Shown: in pieces, positions 49,033-58,958 of the stretch
Position numbering within the stretch: the stretch's first letter is position 1
Layout of the letters: each line of letters starts with the position of its first letter
Assembly: GCA_021739765.1 (NCBI GenBank)
Contig: JAIPBD010000015.1
Location: 57,767 to 121,766 of the forward strand
From: Melioribacteraceae bacterium
GTDB taxonomy: Bacteria; Bacteroidota; Ignavibacteria; Ignavibacteriales; Melioribacteraceae
Direction: 5' to 3'
DNA: 64,000 bases
Made by a program: the position numbers and the translations under genes
The notes under the pieces: model-generated
Seen by the model: the letters and a program-made list of their open reading frames with translations, nothing else
What the model was told of the DNA's origin: nothing
Database searches by the model: none

Positions 49033-50925
49033 TTATAACTTATTAATTTCTTCTTTCAGCTTTTCAAGTTGCTCCCAGCGGTCGTACAAACTTTTAACAT
49101 TTTCTTTGGCGGATTCGAGCTGCTCGTTTAATTCGTTAATTTCATCTTTGTATTGATTATAAAAATCGGGAGAGGAAAATATTGATTCAATCCGCTCCAC
49201 TTCTTCTTCCGCGCTTACGATTTTTGCTTCAATTTGTTCAAGCTCTAAAGCATCCTTATAACTTAATTTTTTTTGTTTCGGTTTTTGATAACCACCGGAC
49301 TTCACATTCTGCGATTTTGATTTTTTTGGAATCGTTCCCCTACTTTTCCTTTTCTCCACATAATAATTATAGTCGCCATCGCTGTAAAAAATTTTACCGT
49401 CGTCTTCAAATACAATTATTCCGTCACACACACGATTCAAAAAATAGCGGTCGTGACTCACAACAAGCGCGCAACCTTCAAACGCGATTAACGCTTCTTC
49501 AAGAATTCGTAAAGTGGGCAAATCCAAATCGTTCGTCGGTTCATCCAGCATCAGAAAATTTCCGCCTTTGCTTAAAATCTTAGCAAGCGTAAGTCTGCTT
49601 TTTTCGCCTCCCGATAATCTTCCAACAAGCGTATTAATTCGATCATCGGTAAATAGGAATCGTTTGAGGTAAGTCCAAATCGAAACTTGCTGATTGCCGA
49701 ACGAAATAATTTCACTTCCGTCACCAATCGCTTTAATAACCGTTTCATCATCGTTAAGGTGTAATCGGGATTGGTTGATATAATTAAATTTAGTGGTTTC
49801 CCCGATCTCAATTTTTCCGGTGAATGTTGTTATTTCGCCGAGAATTAATTTGAGTAAAGTCGTTTTCCCCGTGCCGTTTCTTCCGACTACTCCAATTTTT
49901 TTGCCTGCTTCGAAAAGGTGGTTAAATCCTTCGAACAAAGTTTTTTCACCGAACTTCATTCCGACATTTTTTAATTCTACCACCTTTTTCCCCAACCTTT
50001 CCGCCGGGGGAATAATTAATTCAACCTCAAGTTCGGCTTCATAATTACTTTCGGAAGAGACTTCATAAAAATTATCGATTCGACTTTTTGCTTTTGTTGT
50101 TCGAGCTTTCGGTCCCCGTCTGATCCATTCGAGTTCACGTTTTAGAAAATTTTGTCTCTTCCTTTCTTCAACTTCCTGCGTCCGCTGCCTTTCCGATTTG
50201 TTAATCAGATAGTCTGTATAATTTCCTTGATGAGAGAAAAATGTACCGGATGATAATTCAACAATACGGTTCGCGATTCGATCAAGAAAATAACGGTCGT
50301 GAGTAACAAAAATGCACGTTCCTTGATAACCGGCGAGAAAATTTTCGATCCATTCGATTGATAAAGTATCGAGATGGTTTGTCGGTTCGTCAAGTATTAA
50401 TAAATCCGGCTTGGAAATCAAAGCGCGGCAAAGGGCGATTCGTCGTTTTTCCCCACCCGAAAGGTTTACAATTGCGTTTTCTTTTTCCGGTGTGCCAAGA
50501 ATTTTAATTAAATAATCGATTCGTTTGTCGAGATTCCATGAGTCCTTTCGAATCAATTCTTCTTCCAGAATGTGTTTCTTGTTGGAATCATAAGGAGTTT
50601 TTTCATATTCTTTCAAAAGTTCGAGTTCGTTTTCCGCACCCAACAAAATATTTTCATAAACATTTTTATTTTCGTCGAGCGTAAACTCTTGAGATAGAAT
50701 GCTGATGTTTAAATTTTTCTTCTTCGCGACTTCACCGGAATCACATTGCAATAAACCGGAGATTATTTTCAAAAAAGTCGATTTACCGGCGCCGTTTCTT
50801 CCGATCAATCCAATGCGGTCTCCTTCGTGTATACTTAGCGAAGCTTTGTCGAGGATTACATTTTCGCCAATATGGAACTGCAATTCTTTAGCGGTTAATA
50901 TTACTTCGTTAACTTCTGTTGCCAT
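49033..50925 (-). CDS. ABC-F family ATPase (Uup-like)
   Basis: A 630-residue soluble protein with two ABC domains and no membrane segment. Walker A motifs are GRNGAGKSTFL (near residue 41) and GRNGTGKTTLL (near 347); signatures are LSGGEKRRIAL and LSGGEKSRLTL; Walker B motifs are LLILDEPTNHLD and FLMLDEPTNDLD. A charged coiled coil fills the last 100 residues, as in Uup. ABC-F proteins act on ribosomes or DNA. The gene stands alone. Confidence 0.95.
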   Translation of the reverse strand: MATEVNEVILTAKELQFHIGENVILDKASLSIHEGDRIGLIGRNGAGKSTFLKIISGLLQCDSGEVAKKKNLNISILSQEFTLDENKNVYENILLGAENELELLKEYEKTPYDSNKKHILEEELIRKDSWNLDKRIDYLIKILGTPEKENAIVNLSGGEKRRIALCRALISKPDLLILDEPTNHLDTLSIEWIENFLAGYQGTCIFVTHDRYFLDRIANRIVELSSGTFFSHQGNYTDYLINKSERQRTQEVEERKRQNFLKRELEWIRRGPKARTTKAKSRIDNFYEVSSESNYEAELEVELIIPPAERLGKKVVELKNVGMKFGEKTLFEGFNHLFEAGKKIGVVGRNGTGKTTLLKLILGEITTFTGKIEIGETTKFNYINQSRLHLNDDETVIKAIGDGSEIISFGNQQVSIWTYLKRFLFTDDRINTLVGRLSGGEKSRLTLAKILSKGGNFLMLDEPTNDLDLPTLRILEEALIAFEGCALVVSHDRYFLNRVCDGIIVFEDDGKIFYSDGDYNYYVEKRKSRGTIPKKSKSQNVKSGGYQKPKQKKLSYKDALELEQIEAKIVSAEEEVERIESIFSSPDFYNQYKDEINELNEQLESAKENVKSLYDRWEQLEKLKEEINKL

Positions 50926-51002
50926 AGTTTTCTTTTATATGAGGAAAGTTTTGTTTAGGAAGACAAATATAAGCAATGAATTGAAAGTAAAGCTCTATTT
51001 GA

Positions 51003-51632
51003 TCACCGCTTTTTGATTTGATATCTCAAACCGGTTTTTAATTTTTCCGGATCAGATTTTCTGGGATCGCTCAAATATATTTCGTGGTGACTTTGGATAA
51101 AATCGAATCCTTTTTCTCTTGTTAAACTTTTCATTTTATCAACTGTTTTGGGCTCATCCGCGTAAGCCCCGATGTGCAGCATTTGTACGGATAAGCCTTC
51201 ATTAAAATTTTCAAATCGAATGTTTTTAATAAAGAGGTTTCCTTTTTTCTCGAAAGCGATTTTTTGTGAATTCAAAAACAAATCATTTGTAACAAAATCC
51301 GGCATCAAAATCATCAGTGTAAATTTCCAATTATCCTTTACTTTTTCATCAATCGATTTATCCTTTAAATCCCATAAACCTTCCAGCGGCATTACAACAA
51401 AATCAATTGGATTTGTTTCATTTTTCTTGCAAGCAAACTTAATTGTATAAGCGGTAGCGTAGAGCGCTTCAACCGACTTTTCAAAATTGGTTGAATTTCC
51501 GGGCTCCTTTCCCTTTTCAATTTCGCCGTCGATTTTTAGAAACTTGAATTCCGGCACATCTACAATTTCGGGTGATTTGGATGAGATCTTGTAAAATTGT
51601 TTTAGTTCCTTTTTCAAATCAATCTTTTCCAT
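51003..51632 (-). CDS. GyrI-like small-molecule-binding protein
   Basis: A 209-residue protein with a GyrI-like domain, without a DNA-binding part: VPEFKFLKIDGEIEKGKEPG near the start, FVVMPLEGLWDL in the middle and HHEIYLSDPRKSDPEKLKTG at the end. The last block is a strongly conserved ending of this family. Such proteins bind small or drug-like molecules. It lies 1 nt after the MerR gene, so they form one unit. Confidence 0.9.
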   Translation of the reverse strand: MEKIDLKKELKQFYKISSKSPEIVDVPEFKFLKIDGEIEKGKEPGNSTNFEKSVEALYATAYTIKFACKKNETNPIDFVVMPLEGLWDLKDKSIDEKVKDNWKFTLMILMPDFVTNDLFLNSQKIAFEKKGNLFIKNIRFENFNEGLSVQMLHIGAYADEPKTVDKMKSLTREKGFDFIQSHHEIYLSDPRKSDPEKLKTGLRYQIKKR

Positions 51633-51633
51633 T

Positions 51634-52443
51634 TTATTCCTCGATGAATAATTGAACTTCAGTCAAATAATTATTTGGGTTTCCTTTAAATATCATACCG
51701 GGTCCTTTAATATAAACTTCCCTGGTTGGTGTCAGCATTTTGTATTGTTTCTTTTTAAGGTATTCGAAAAGTTTTTTGTAGGTGGAGGCAAGATTATTAT
51801 ACGATCCTTTGTGAATTAACGAAATACATTTCCCGCCTGATAATTCTCTGACAGAAATTTCGTCGGAGTCAATTCCATTTTTGACAGGAAAACTCGTTTC
51901 AAAGTCAGCGTCATTTTCTCGATACTCACCGTCGTAATAAAGCGTCATGGGATTTCCGATAATTCGTTTTCCTAATTTTTTTGCGAGAGTTGTAAACCCT
52001 TTTCCGGCTTCATTATATTTCCCCTTCATTCTGTAACCGGCTATCAAAATTGAATCAATCTTTTTTTCAACTACTGCATACGAAATGTGATTTTTCATTT
52101 TAGTCTCCTTTTCCTTTTTGATGATTAGATCAATAGAGTCGGAGATTCTTTCATAATGGCTAATTTTCGATTTTATTTCGTTCCGCTTAGTTTTCAATTG
52201 TTCGAGTAAGTCTGATTCATCATCAAATTCAGATAGAATCTCCTTAATTTCCGCGAGAGTAAAATCAAACCGCTTCAGCGTTTTAATGGATTCCGCCCGT
52301 TCAAAATTATGTTCGTCATAATACCGGTACTTCGAAAATTCATCTACTTCACATGGTATCAGAATTTCCTTTTCATGATAAAGACGCAAAGTTTTAATTG
52401 TGAGCGAAGTTATCCTCGAAAATTCACCAATTGTGTATTTCAT
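51634..52443 (-). CDS. MerR-family regulator with GyrI-like effector domain
   Basis: A 269-residue transcription regulator. The MerR HTH is at the N-terminus (MKYTIGEFSRITSLTIKTLR), followed by a helical linker of about 40 residues and a GyrI-like effector-binding domain (about 125-269). The start is taken at 52443 because the MerR family begins with this Met; the 24 upstream codons in frame do not fit. It is similar in layout to BmrR-type regulators that sense drugs or lipophilic cations, and probably controls its own two-gene unit. Confidence 0.9.
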   Translation of the reverse strand: MKYTIGEFSRITSLTIKTLRLYHEKEILIPCEVDEFSKYRYYDEHNFERAESIKTLKRFDFTLAEIKEILSEFDDESDLLEQLKTKRNEIKSKISHYERISDSIDLIIKKEKETKMKNHISYAVVEKKIDSILIAGYRMKGKYNEAGKGFTTLAKKLGKRIIGNPMTLYYDGEYRENDADFETSFPVKNGIDSDEISVRELSGGKCISLIHKGSYNNLASTYKKLFEYLKKKQYKMLTPTREVYIKGPGMIFKGNPNNYLTEVQLFIEE

Positions 52444-52630
52444 ATCCAACTCAATTGTAAAAAGAAAACCGGTTTTCAAATACAAATATATGAACTGACC
52501 CGGGGGGAGAGTCAAGAATTAATTTTTAGGGGATGAGAATGGATTATTAAGTAGTTCTTTAAAGAGAGGAATAAACGCTTTTATTCAGGCAAATAAATTT
52601 CTTATTTTTCACTAAGACCATGGGGGTAAT

Positions 52631-53263
52631 ATGAAAAATTTAATAGTTGTCTTTACAATTCTGATCTCGTCAACAATATCCGCACAGCTTTTTAGTCAAA
52701 CCGGAATCAAAATCGGTGGTGTTTTCTCAAATCAAACATGGGATTACGCTCCTCAACTTAATATCATCTTTGAGCCGGATTCGCGACCCGGATTTTATGC
52801 CGGAGTTTTTACGAGTTTGATTCATCTGCCAATCCTCTCGATTGAAGGAGAATTATATTATGCTCAGCGCGGAATGAAAATTGACATACCGACCACAACA
52901 ACCACTAATCCGGATGGCATCGGTTCGATGACCTGGGATACACGCCTTGATTATATCGGTATCGCTTTGCTTGCAAAGGCCAAAATGAATCTCGGATTAT
53001 TTACTCCGTATATTCTTGCGGGGCCAAAATATGAATCGGAAATTGCGGCTCATTATTCTTTTGGAGTGGCGAATCCTGTAGAGAAAAAGTTTAACAAAGA
53101 AAGGATCGGATTGCGAATCGGTGGTGGAACAGAAATAGATTTCGGAGGCTATCGCACCCTCTTTGAAATCACCTATGATCATGATTTTAACAGTATTTAT
53201 GAGGAAGAACAACTAATTGTAAACACAAATTCAATCGAAATAAAATTAGGCGTGTTGCTTTAA
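52631..53263 (+). CDS. Outer-membrane beta-barrel protein, PorT-like
   Basis: A 210-residue protein with a signal peptide (about 1-22) and alternating amphipathic strands typical of a small eight-stranded barrel: FAGVFTSLIHLPILSIEG-like strands, FTPYILAGPKYESEI and the C-terminal TNSIEIKLGVLL. ATG 52631 follows a GGGGG ribosome-binding site. No neighbour indicates a role. Confidence 0.82.
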   Translation: MKNLIVVFTILISSTISAQLFSQTGIKIGGVFSNQTWDYAPQLNIIFEPDSRPGFYAGVFTSLIHLPILSIEGELYYAQRGMKIDIPTTTTTNPDGIGSMTWDTRLDYIGIALLAKAKMNLGLFTPYILAGPKYESEIAAHYSFGVANPVEKKFNKERIGLRIGGGTEIDFGGYRTLFEITYDHDFNSIYEEEQLIVNTNSIEIKLGVLL

Positions 53264-53585
53264 TCGGTTTTAACGCTCTCCCCTTACTCTTCCTTTCAAT
53301 CAATTTTCTAGGTGTTTGAAAATTATGAAATGTTTAATTCCTTAGTGAATTATAAACCCGGAATCGTGCCGATCGATACGCTCACATTTCCTTAGAACAT
53401 TGCACTCCATTAGACTATATTTGATTTGTTACTAATCCCATCCGGATTTTGGGTATCCAAGTTTGTGTAGAATTTTTCAAGATGCGAACTTCCTTAATTG
53501 TTTCAATTAGTGATGATCTGTTTAAAATAATTCCCGCGCCTAAGCGTTATATAAAATTTTTAATGATAAGCAATGAGGTTGCAAA
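53264..53585. other. Intergenic region, 322 bp
   Basis: I see no gene, RNA or repeat in it. The TTG start of the next gene is preceded by GAGG at 53575-53578. Confidence 0.5.
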
Positions 53586-54773
53586 TTGGATAAAGATCAA
53601 ATAGATAAATGGCTCGCTGAAGGAACAATTACAACTCAGCAAGCAGAGGTGATGTTAAAAGACACAACCATCACAATAAAAGAAAAAAGCAGCAATAAAT
53701 TTTTAACAACTATCTCCGTTCTTGGTGCCTTATTTATCGGTAATGGTATATTGTGGATGGTCGCTTCAAACTGGGATTGGACACCGGACATCGTTAAGTT
53801 ATTAATACTGTTTGTCTCAACTTCCGGAACCTTGATGCTCGGTTACTATTTAGGATATACCGGCAAGGACTATCCAAAAATTGGAAATGCGCTTATTTTT
53901 CTCTCTACTATTCTCTACTGCATAAGTGTTGTGTTAATAGCTCAAATTTACAATGTAAATACCGGGGAGGATTGGTTGACACTTCTCTGTTTCTTGGGTG
54001 TGCTTCCGGTAGTTTATTTGTTTCAAGCTCCCATTGTCGCGGTTTTCAGCAACCTGCTTTTATGGTCATGGGCAATGTCCCTTCTTCTAAAAAATATCAG
54101 CGAAGATAATATTGTAGACGCGATGTTTATATCTCAAGTATTCGGTCTATTTTTATTTGGGATTGGTTCCATACATTACATTTGGGAAAAATTTGCTAAA
54201 GTTGCACGTTCCTACCGCTTATTTGGAATTATAATTACAATAATCACCTTATTTAGTTACACTTTTAGATTTACCCTCGAAACGATTCACGACGGGGTTG
54301 ATTCTGAGATCAATCTTCTAATTCTGATTCCTGTTTATTTAGTTATCTCTCTGATGTTGATATTCAACTTATTGAAGAATCCTTCTAAGTCAGAAACAAA
54401 CAAAATTGAAGCATGGACTACAATCATCGTTTTTAACGCATTTACATTTTTTAGTTTTCTCCTCTATAATGAAGCGGCGGTGCTGATGTTCTGGGTAATT
54501 TTTAATTTAACATTTGTCGGAATCGTAATGGTTTTATTCAAAACCGGCTATAACAGAATGGATATGCGATTGATAAATATTGCTTCGATCAGCACGTTTA
54601 GTTTTTTGGTTGTGAAGTTTTTCGACATCTTTTCAAATCTCCTCGAAAGTGGAATTACTTGGCTTCTTTTCGGATTGCTTCTGATTGGCGGAGCGGTTTT
54701 ACTTGAGAAAAAAAGAAAGCAGATTAGGAAAAATTTTGACAATGCAAGACTTGAAGGTGGAAATAATGGTTAA
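53586..54773 (+). CDS. DUF2157 membrane protein
   Basis: A 395-residue membrane protein with a DUF2157-type N-terminus (DQIDKWLAEGTITTQQAEVM) and about ten helices. It starts with TTG after a GAGG site. It overlaps the GDYXXLXY gene by 8 nt. DUF2157 and GDYXXLXY proteins are often encoded together; their job is not known. Confidence 0.9.
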   Translation: MDKDQIDKWLAEGTITTQQAEVMLKDTTITIKEKSSNKFLTTISVLGALFIGNGILWMVASNWDWTPDIVKLLILFVSTSGTLMLGYYLGYTGKDYPKIGNALIFLSTILYCISVVLIAQIYNVNTGEDWLTLLCFLGVLPVVYLFQAPIVAVFSNLLLWSWAMSLLLKNISEDNIVDAMFISQVFGLFLFGIGSIHYIWEKFAKVARSYRLFGIIITIITLFSYTFRFTLETIHDGVDSEINLLILIPVYLVISLMLIFNLLKNPSKSETNKIEAWTTIIVFNAFTFFSFLLYNEAAVLMFWVIFNLTFVGIVMVLFKTGYNRMDMRLINIASISTFSFLVVKFFDIFSNLLESGITWLLFGLLLIGGAVLLEKKRKQIRKNFDNARLEGGNNG

Positions 54774-55470
54774 GTTCAAATCGGTTGTTAGTGTAATAAT
54801 TTTTTGGACGGTATTACTTTTTGGATTTGTTCTCACCAAAGAATATACACTTTCTGAAGGCGAAGAAATTCTGCTAAAAATAGCTCCGAAGGATCCAAGG
54901 GATTTATTCAGAGGCGATTATGTGGTATTAACATTCGATATAAATGAAATAGATTTAAGCACAGTACAGCCTCTGTATGACGAGTATGGATATGAGATGG
55001 GGGCTCAGGAAGAAGCATTTGAAGTGCCACCCGAAGAACCGGTTTTTGATGATGAAGGATTTACAGCTGATACTTCCGAAAGTAAAATTGAGTACAATTA
55101 TGATCCTCATGAAAATTTTTATGTTGGACGGATGGTTTATGTTTCTGTATTTAACACCGGGAAATACTGGATACCGAATAAAGTTTCTATCTATAAACCC
55201 GATTCCGGATTGTTCCTTGTAGGCACGGTCGTTTCTTTTTATGGGAAATTTTTACGAGTTAACTATGGCTTCGAAAATTACTTCATTCAGGAAGGTACGG
55301 GAAAAGAAATCGAGGCCTTATTTGATAAACTCGAAGCTGTGGTTGCTGTCGATAAATTCGGCAACGCGTTAATAAAACAATTATTGTATGATGGAGTTGA
55401 CCTTGATGAATATCTCGAGAATCAAATGTATTATGTTGAAGAAGCAATTGAAGAAACAAGTACCGAGTAA
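54766..55470 (+). CDS. GDYXXLXY-domain protein
   Basis: A 234-residue protein with one N-terminal membrane helix (about 8-25) and the family motif in PKDPRDLFRGDYVVLTF (GDY followed by VVLTF, so the final Tyr is Phe). The rest is periplasmic. An acidic stretch of about 45 residues in the middle (EEAFEVPPEEPVFDDE region) is an insertion not expected in short members. ATG 54766 is used because it overlaps the DUF2157 stop in the usual way. Confidence 0.9.
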   Translation: MVKFKSVVSVIIFWTVLLFGFVLTKEYTLSEGEEILLKIAPKDPRDLFRGDYVVLTFDINEIDLSTVQPLYDEYGYEMGAQEEAFEVPPEEPVFDDEGFTADTSESKIEYNYDPHENFYVGRMVYVSVFNTGKYWIPNKVSIYKPDSGLFLVGTVVSFYGKFLRVNYGFENYFIQEGTGKEIEALFDKLEAVVAVDKFGNALIKQLLYDGVDLDEYLENQMYYVEEAIEETSTE

Positions 55471-55485
55471 TAATTTGTAGAATTT

Positions 55486-55514
55486 TTGCCCCGGGATCTT
55501 CTCCGGGGCAATTT
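55486..55514 (+). terminator. Terminator after the GDYXXLXY gene
   Basis: A perfect 9-bp stem, TTGCCCCGG with CCGGGGCAA, around an 8-nt loop, followed by TTT. It begins 15 nt after the stop codon. Confidence 0.75.
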
Positions 55515-55722
55515 GAATTCGGAACATAAAAACCAAATTTTATATTTCCCCCCCATACCTCCGGTAGTTAAGCCAAATAAATCCCTTAAATAAATAGCTC
55601 GGAACAGAATCACAATAAAAATCGGGCATGTAGGTGTTTTGTTGAAATTTGGTTAGTTTTGGGTCTGTTATTTTTCTAAAAAACAGAAACAAAATTATTA
55701 ATACTGAAACAAAGGCGTTAAA

Positions 55723-56553
55723 ATGATTTTTATTGAATCGAATAAAACTAAAAACTCGAACTTTACCGGCAAATTGGTCCTTTCATTTCTACTTGTGGTT
55801 TTTTTCTCAACAAATTTGTTTTGCCAGCAGAGAACAGATGTTGTTACATTTAAAGTTAAAACCAGCAGTTCGGGTGGAAATTATTCACCAAAAAATATCG
55901 GAGCAATTTGGGTTGAAGATAACTCGGGAAATTTTGTAAAAACTCTGAAACTTTGGGCAAACAAAAGAAAACAATATCTCTACACGTGGAAAAGCACCTC
56001 CGGAGAAAATACAGTTGACGCGGTTACTTCTGCGACTCTGACATCGCATCAATCACACGAGGTTACGTGGGATGTTAAGGATAAAAACGGCAATCGTGTT
56101 TCTGATGGTACTTACAAACTAAAAATTGAAATAACCGATAAGCACTCTCAAGGACCGGTTGCTTCGTTTAATTTCCCGATTGGAGATTCAACAAACGTAA
56201 TTCAACCCGCCGATTTAACCAATTTTCATAATATTGAACTGAGCTGGAATTCACACCCGACTTCTTTGAATGATGGCGTTGGATTCGAATACAATTATCA
56301 ACTGTATCAAAATTATCCCAATCCTTTTAATCCCACAACAACCATAGTATTTGCGATTCCGGTAAGAGATAGAGTTCAAATCGAAGTTTATAATTCGATT
56401 GGTGAAAAAGTTGCCGGATTGGTAAATAAAGAATTGGAAAGAGGCGAATACAAAATTTCGTTCGATGCTTCCAATATCCCAAGCGGCGTGCTTTTTTTCA
56501 AAATGAAAACTTCGTCTTTTGAAGAGATTAAAAAATCAATACTTCTGAAATAA
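55723..56553 (+). CDS. DUF2271 protein fused to a C-terminal sorting domain
   Basis: A 276-residue secreted protein. After a hydrophobic signal region (about 15-36, ending NLFCQ) comes a DUF2271-type domain (about 40-160: SPKNIGAIWVEDNSGNFVKT, KRKQYLYTWKS, VTWDVKDKNGNRVSDGTYKL), and then a sorting domain starting NYPNPFNPTTTI. DUF2271 proteins are often linked to flavin-based redox proteins such as ApbE targets; the fusion with a sorting domain points to cell-surface display. No metal or redox motif is evident. Confidence 0.82.
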   Translation: MIFIESNKTKNSNFTGKLVLSFLLVVFFSTNLFCQQRTDVVTFKVKTSSSGGNYSPKNIGAIWVEDNSGNFVKTLKLWANKRKQYLYTWKSTSGENTVDAVTSATLTSHQSHEVTWDVKDKNGNRVSDGTYKLKIEITDKHSQGPVASFNFPIGDSTNVIQPADLTNFHNIELSWNSHPTSLNDGVGFEYNYQLYQNYPNPFNPTTTIVFAIPVRDRVQIEVYNSIGEKVAGLVNKELERGEYKISFDASNIPSGVLFFKMKTSSFEEIKKSILLK

Positions 56554-56741
56554 TTTTAGATTGAAGTTTCCGGAATTCCTCATGTTTTTGGATTGTTGGA
56601 AGAGTCCTTTTGATAACCTCTGCGAAAAAAAACAGATTCATCAATTTGTTCATAACAAAAGACGTTGTTTTGTTTATTTTTGTGGTGCTCAAGATATACG
56701 AAATGATGTTCAATATTTAATCATCTTAAATAAAATAAATT

Positions 56742-58406
56742 ATGTTTAGACCCAAGTTCTTTGTTTTGCTGCCCCAAATCAGTAAAAGCCAAATTTTAAA
56801 TGATATAGTTGCCGGCGTTTTAGTCGGAATTGTTGCGCTACCGTTGGCGATAGCATTCGGAATCGCATCCGGCGTTTCGCCTGAAAAAGGAATAATTACC
56901 GCAATAATTGGTGGATTTATTGTCTCGTTTCTGGGTGGAAGCCGTGTTCAAATTGGAGGTCCGACCGGTGCGTTTATAGTTATCGTTTATGGAATTGTTG
57001 AGAAGTTTGGACTCGACGGGTTAATTGTGGCAACCATTATGGCCGGTGTAATTCTTATTATTATGGGATTCGCCCAGCTCGGTTCCATTATCAAATTTAT
57101 TCCATATCCGGTAATAGTCGGATTTACAAGCGGAATTGCTGTCGTAATTTTTTCCAGTCAGGTAAACGATTTTTTTGGACTAAATATCGAAAAAGTGCCG
57201 GCGGATTTTGTGGACAAATGGACGCTCTATTTCCAAAACTTTTCGTCAATTAATTATGAAACGTTTTTCATAGGAATATTTTCTTTTTTAATAATACTTT
57301 TTTGGCCAAAAGTATCACGGAAAATTCCGGGATCAATTATTGCAATTTTTGTATCAACAATTTTAGTTCATTTTTTCCAGATGAATGTCGCGACAATTGA
57401 ATCAAGATTTGGAGAAATTCCTTCATCATTTCCGAGTCCGTCAATCCCAATTTTTGATCTTGCAACCATAAAACAGTTAATTCTACCCGCGACAACAATC
57501 GCGATTTTAGCGGCGATTGAATCACTTCTTTCCGCCGTTGTGGCAGATGGAATGATCGGTGGGAAACATAAATCCAACATGGAATTGGTCGCCACCGGAA
57601 TTGCGAATATCTTCACGCCGCTTTTTGGCGGTATTCCGGTAACAGGGGCAATTGCACGGACTGCCACAAATATTAAAAATGGAGGAAGAACTCCTATCGC
57701 AGGAATGGTGCACGCGATTACGCTTCTCGGGATTATGTTGTTATTGGGTCAATGGGCAAAATTGATACCGATGGCAACTCTTGCCGCGATTTTAATTGTT
57801 GTTGCTTACAATATGAGTGAACACAGGATCTTCCGGCAATTGCTAAAAAGCCCGAGAAGTGATGTTGCTGTTTTACTTACTACCTTCGGACTAACTGTTG
57901 TTTTTGATCTGACGATTGCGATTGAAGTCGGCATGATTCTCGCCGTAATACTATTTATGCGCCGAATGGCAAATGTTTCAAATATTAACGTTATTACCCG
58001 AGAAATTAATGATTCTGAAGAAGCGGATGATGCCGCTTCAATTCAAACTAAAATAGTTCCGGATGGAGTTCAGGTTTACGAAATCAACGGACCGTTTTTC
58101 TTCGGCGCCGCGTCAAAATTTAAAGGCGTGATGAACAGGTTGGAAATAATGCCCGAAGTCGTCATTTTCAGAATGAGAAATGTTCCGGCAATTGACGCAA
58201 CCGGATTAAATCTGCTGAGTCAGATTATTCGCGATAACAAAAACAAAAGTGTTCATTTGATATTTTCCGGAGTTCATGATCAACCGTTAGAGGCGTTAAA
58301 AAATTATAATTTGACTCAAGAAATAGGGGAAGAAAACATTTTTAATAATATTGATGACGCTTTGCAAAGGTCGAAAGAATTGGTTCAAAAAAAGTATAAA
58401 AAGTAA
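56742..58406 (+). CDS. SulP-family anion transporter with STAS domain
   Basis: A 554-residue transporter with 10-12 membrane helices and a C-terminal cytoplasmic STAS domain (about 440-545). The opening [36 protein letters not shown] and [20 protein letters not shown] are SulP hallmarks; IDATGLNLL in the STAS domain is typical. Substrates in this family are sulfate, bicarbonate or other anions; which one applies here is open. It ends 7 nt before the first copy of the dispersed repeat. Confidence 0.95.
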   Translation: MFRPKFFVLLPQISKSQILNDIVAGVLVGIVALPLAIAFGIASGVSPEKGIITAIIGGFIVSFLGGSRVQIGGPTGAFIVIVYGIVEKFGLDGLIVATIMAGVILIIMGFAQLGSIIKFIPYPVIVGFTSGIAVVIFSSQVNDFFGLNIEKVPADFVDKWTLYFQNFSSINYETFFIGIFSFLIILFWPKVSRKIPGSIIAIFVSTILVHFFQMNVATIESRFGEIPSSFPSPSIPIFDLATIKQLILPATTIAILAAIESLLSAVVADGMIGGKHKSNMELVATGIANIFTPLFGGIPVTGAIARTATNIKNGGRTPIAGMVHAITLLGIMLLLGQWAKLIPMATLAAILIVVAYNMSEHRIFRQLLKSPRSDVAVLLTTFGLTVVFDLTIAIEVGMILAVILFMRRMANVSNINVITREINDSEEADDAASIQTKIVPDGVQVYEINGPFFFGAASKFKGVMNRLEIMPEVVIFRMRNVPAIDATGLNLLSQIIRDNKNKSVHLIFSGVHDQPLEALKNYNLTQEIGEENIFNNIDDALQRSKELVQKKYKK

Positions 58407-58412
58407 ATTGAC

Positions 58413-58825
58413 TTCCGTGGGTGTCATGGTCATACCAGCTATTCAAATAATCGTAACCATGACATAAACACAGCACCCAAACCGCGTCAGTGTTCAATCG
58501 GGATTTAATGTCACGGTATCAAATGCAAAGATGGATTCTAAGACCGCGCCAACATGGTAATGATGCAAAATTCAAGTTCCAGCGGAACGACATGTTTATA
58601 GAAACCATCAGAAACGAGCGAAAAAAGAGTTCCAGAGGAACGGCATGTGACCAACGCAAACATTTTCAACAATTTGAAATGCCACATGCCGCTTCTACGA
58701 AGCTCAATTTCAAATCCTAATAGCTATTCTATAAACATGTCGTGGCTCTGCCACTTTTTGATTTTGTGCAATATGTAATTCGTAGCATAACAATTCGATT
58801 TTTAATTTACTCAATAATTATGCAG
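58413..58825. repeat. Structured repeat copy R1 (modules A, B and C)
   Basis: A 413-bp full copy. Hairpin A: TGTCATGGT (58422-58430), 25-nt loop, ACCATGACA (58456-58464). Hairpin B: TGTCACGGT (58509-58517), 25-nt loop, degraded right arm ACCGCGCCA (58543-58551). Module C (58561-58825): outer inverted arms of 17 bp (58587-58603 with 58727-58743), inner arms CGGCATGTG (58641-58649) and CACATGCCG (58683-58691), GTTCC-N3-GGAAC at 58576-58588 and 58629-58641, and GTGGC-TCT-GCCAC-TTTTT (58742-58759), which resembles a terminator. Confidence 0.9.
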
Positions 58826-58912
58826 TTCCGTGGGTGTCATGGTCATACCAGCTATTCAAATAATCGTAACCATGACACAAACAATTCTAAGACCGTGACA
58901 ACCTGGTAATAG
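58826..58912. repeat. Structured repeat copy R2 (A plus right half of B)
   Basis: Begins with TTCCGTGGG directly after R1. Hairpin A is perfect: GTGTCATGGT (58834-58843) pairs with ACCATGACAC (58869-58878). The left arm and most of the loop of B are deleted, leaving TTCTAAGACCGTGACA and the ACCTGGTAAT tail (58900-58909). Confidence 0.88.
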
Positions 58913-58958
58913 CTTATTTGTCAAACCATAATTCCACTTTTTTACCTATTTTTGCCAC

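Noticed and set aside
49182-49583. 133-codon open frame opposite the ABC-F gene
   Set aside because: Antisense shadow over the second ABC domain and coiled coil of a clearly real gene.
58490-58720. Open frame of 76 codons on the + strand
   Set aside because: It lies entirely inside repeat copy R1, has a repeat-derived amino-acid sequence and is not kept open in the other copies.
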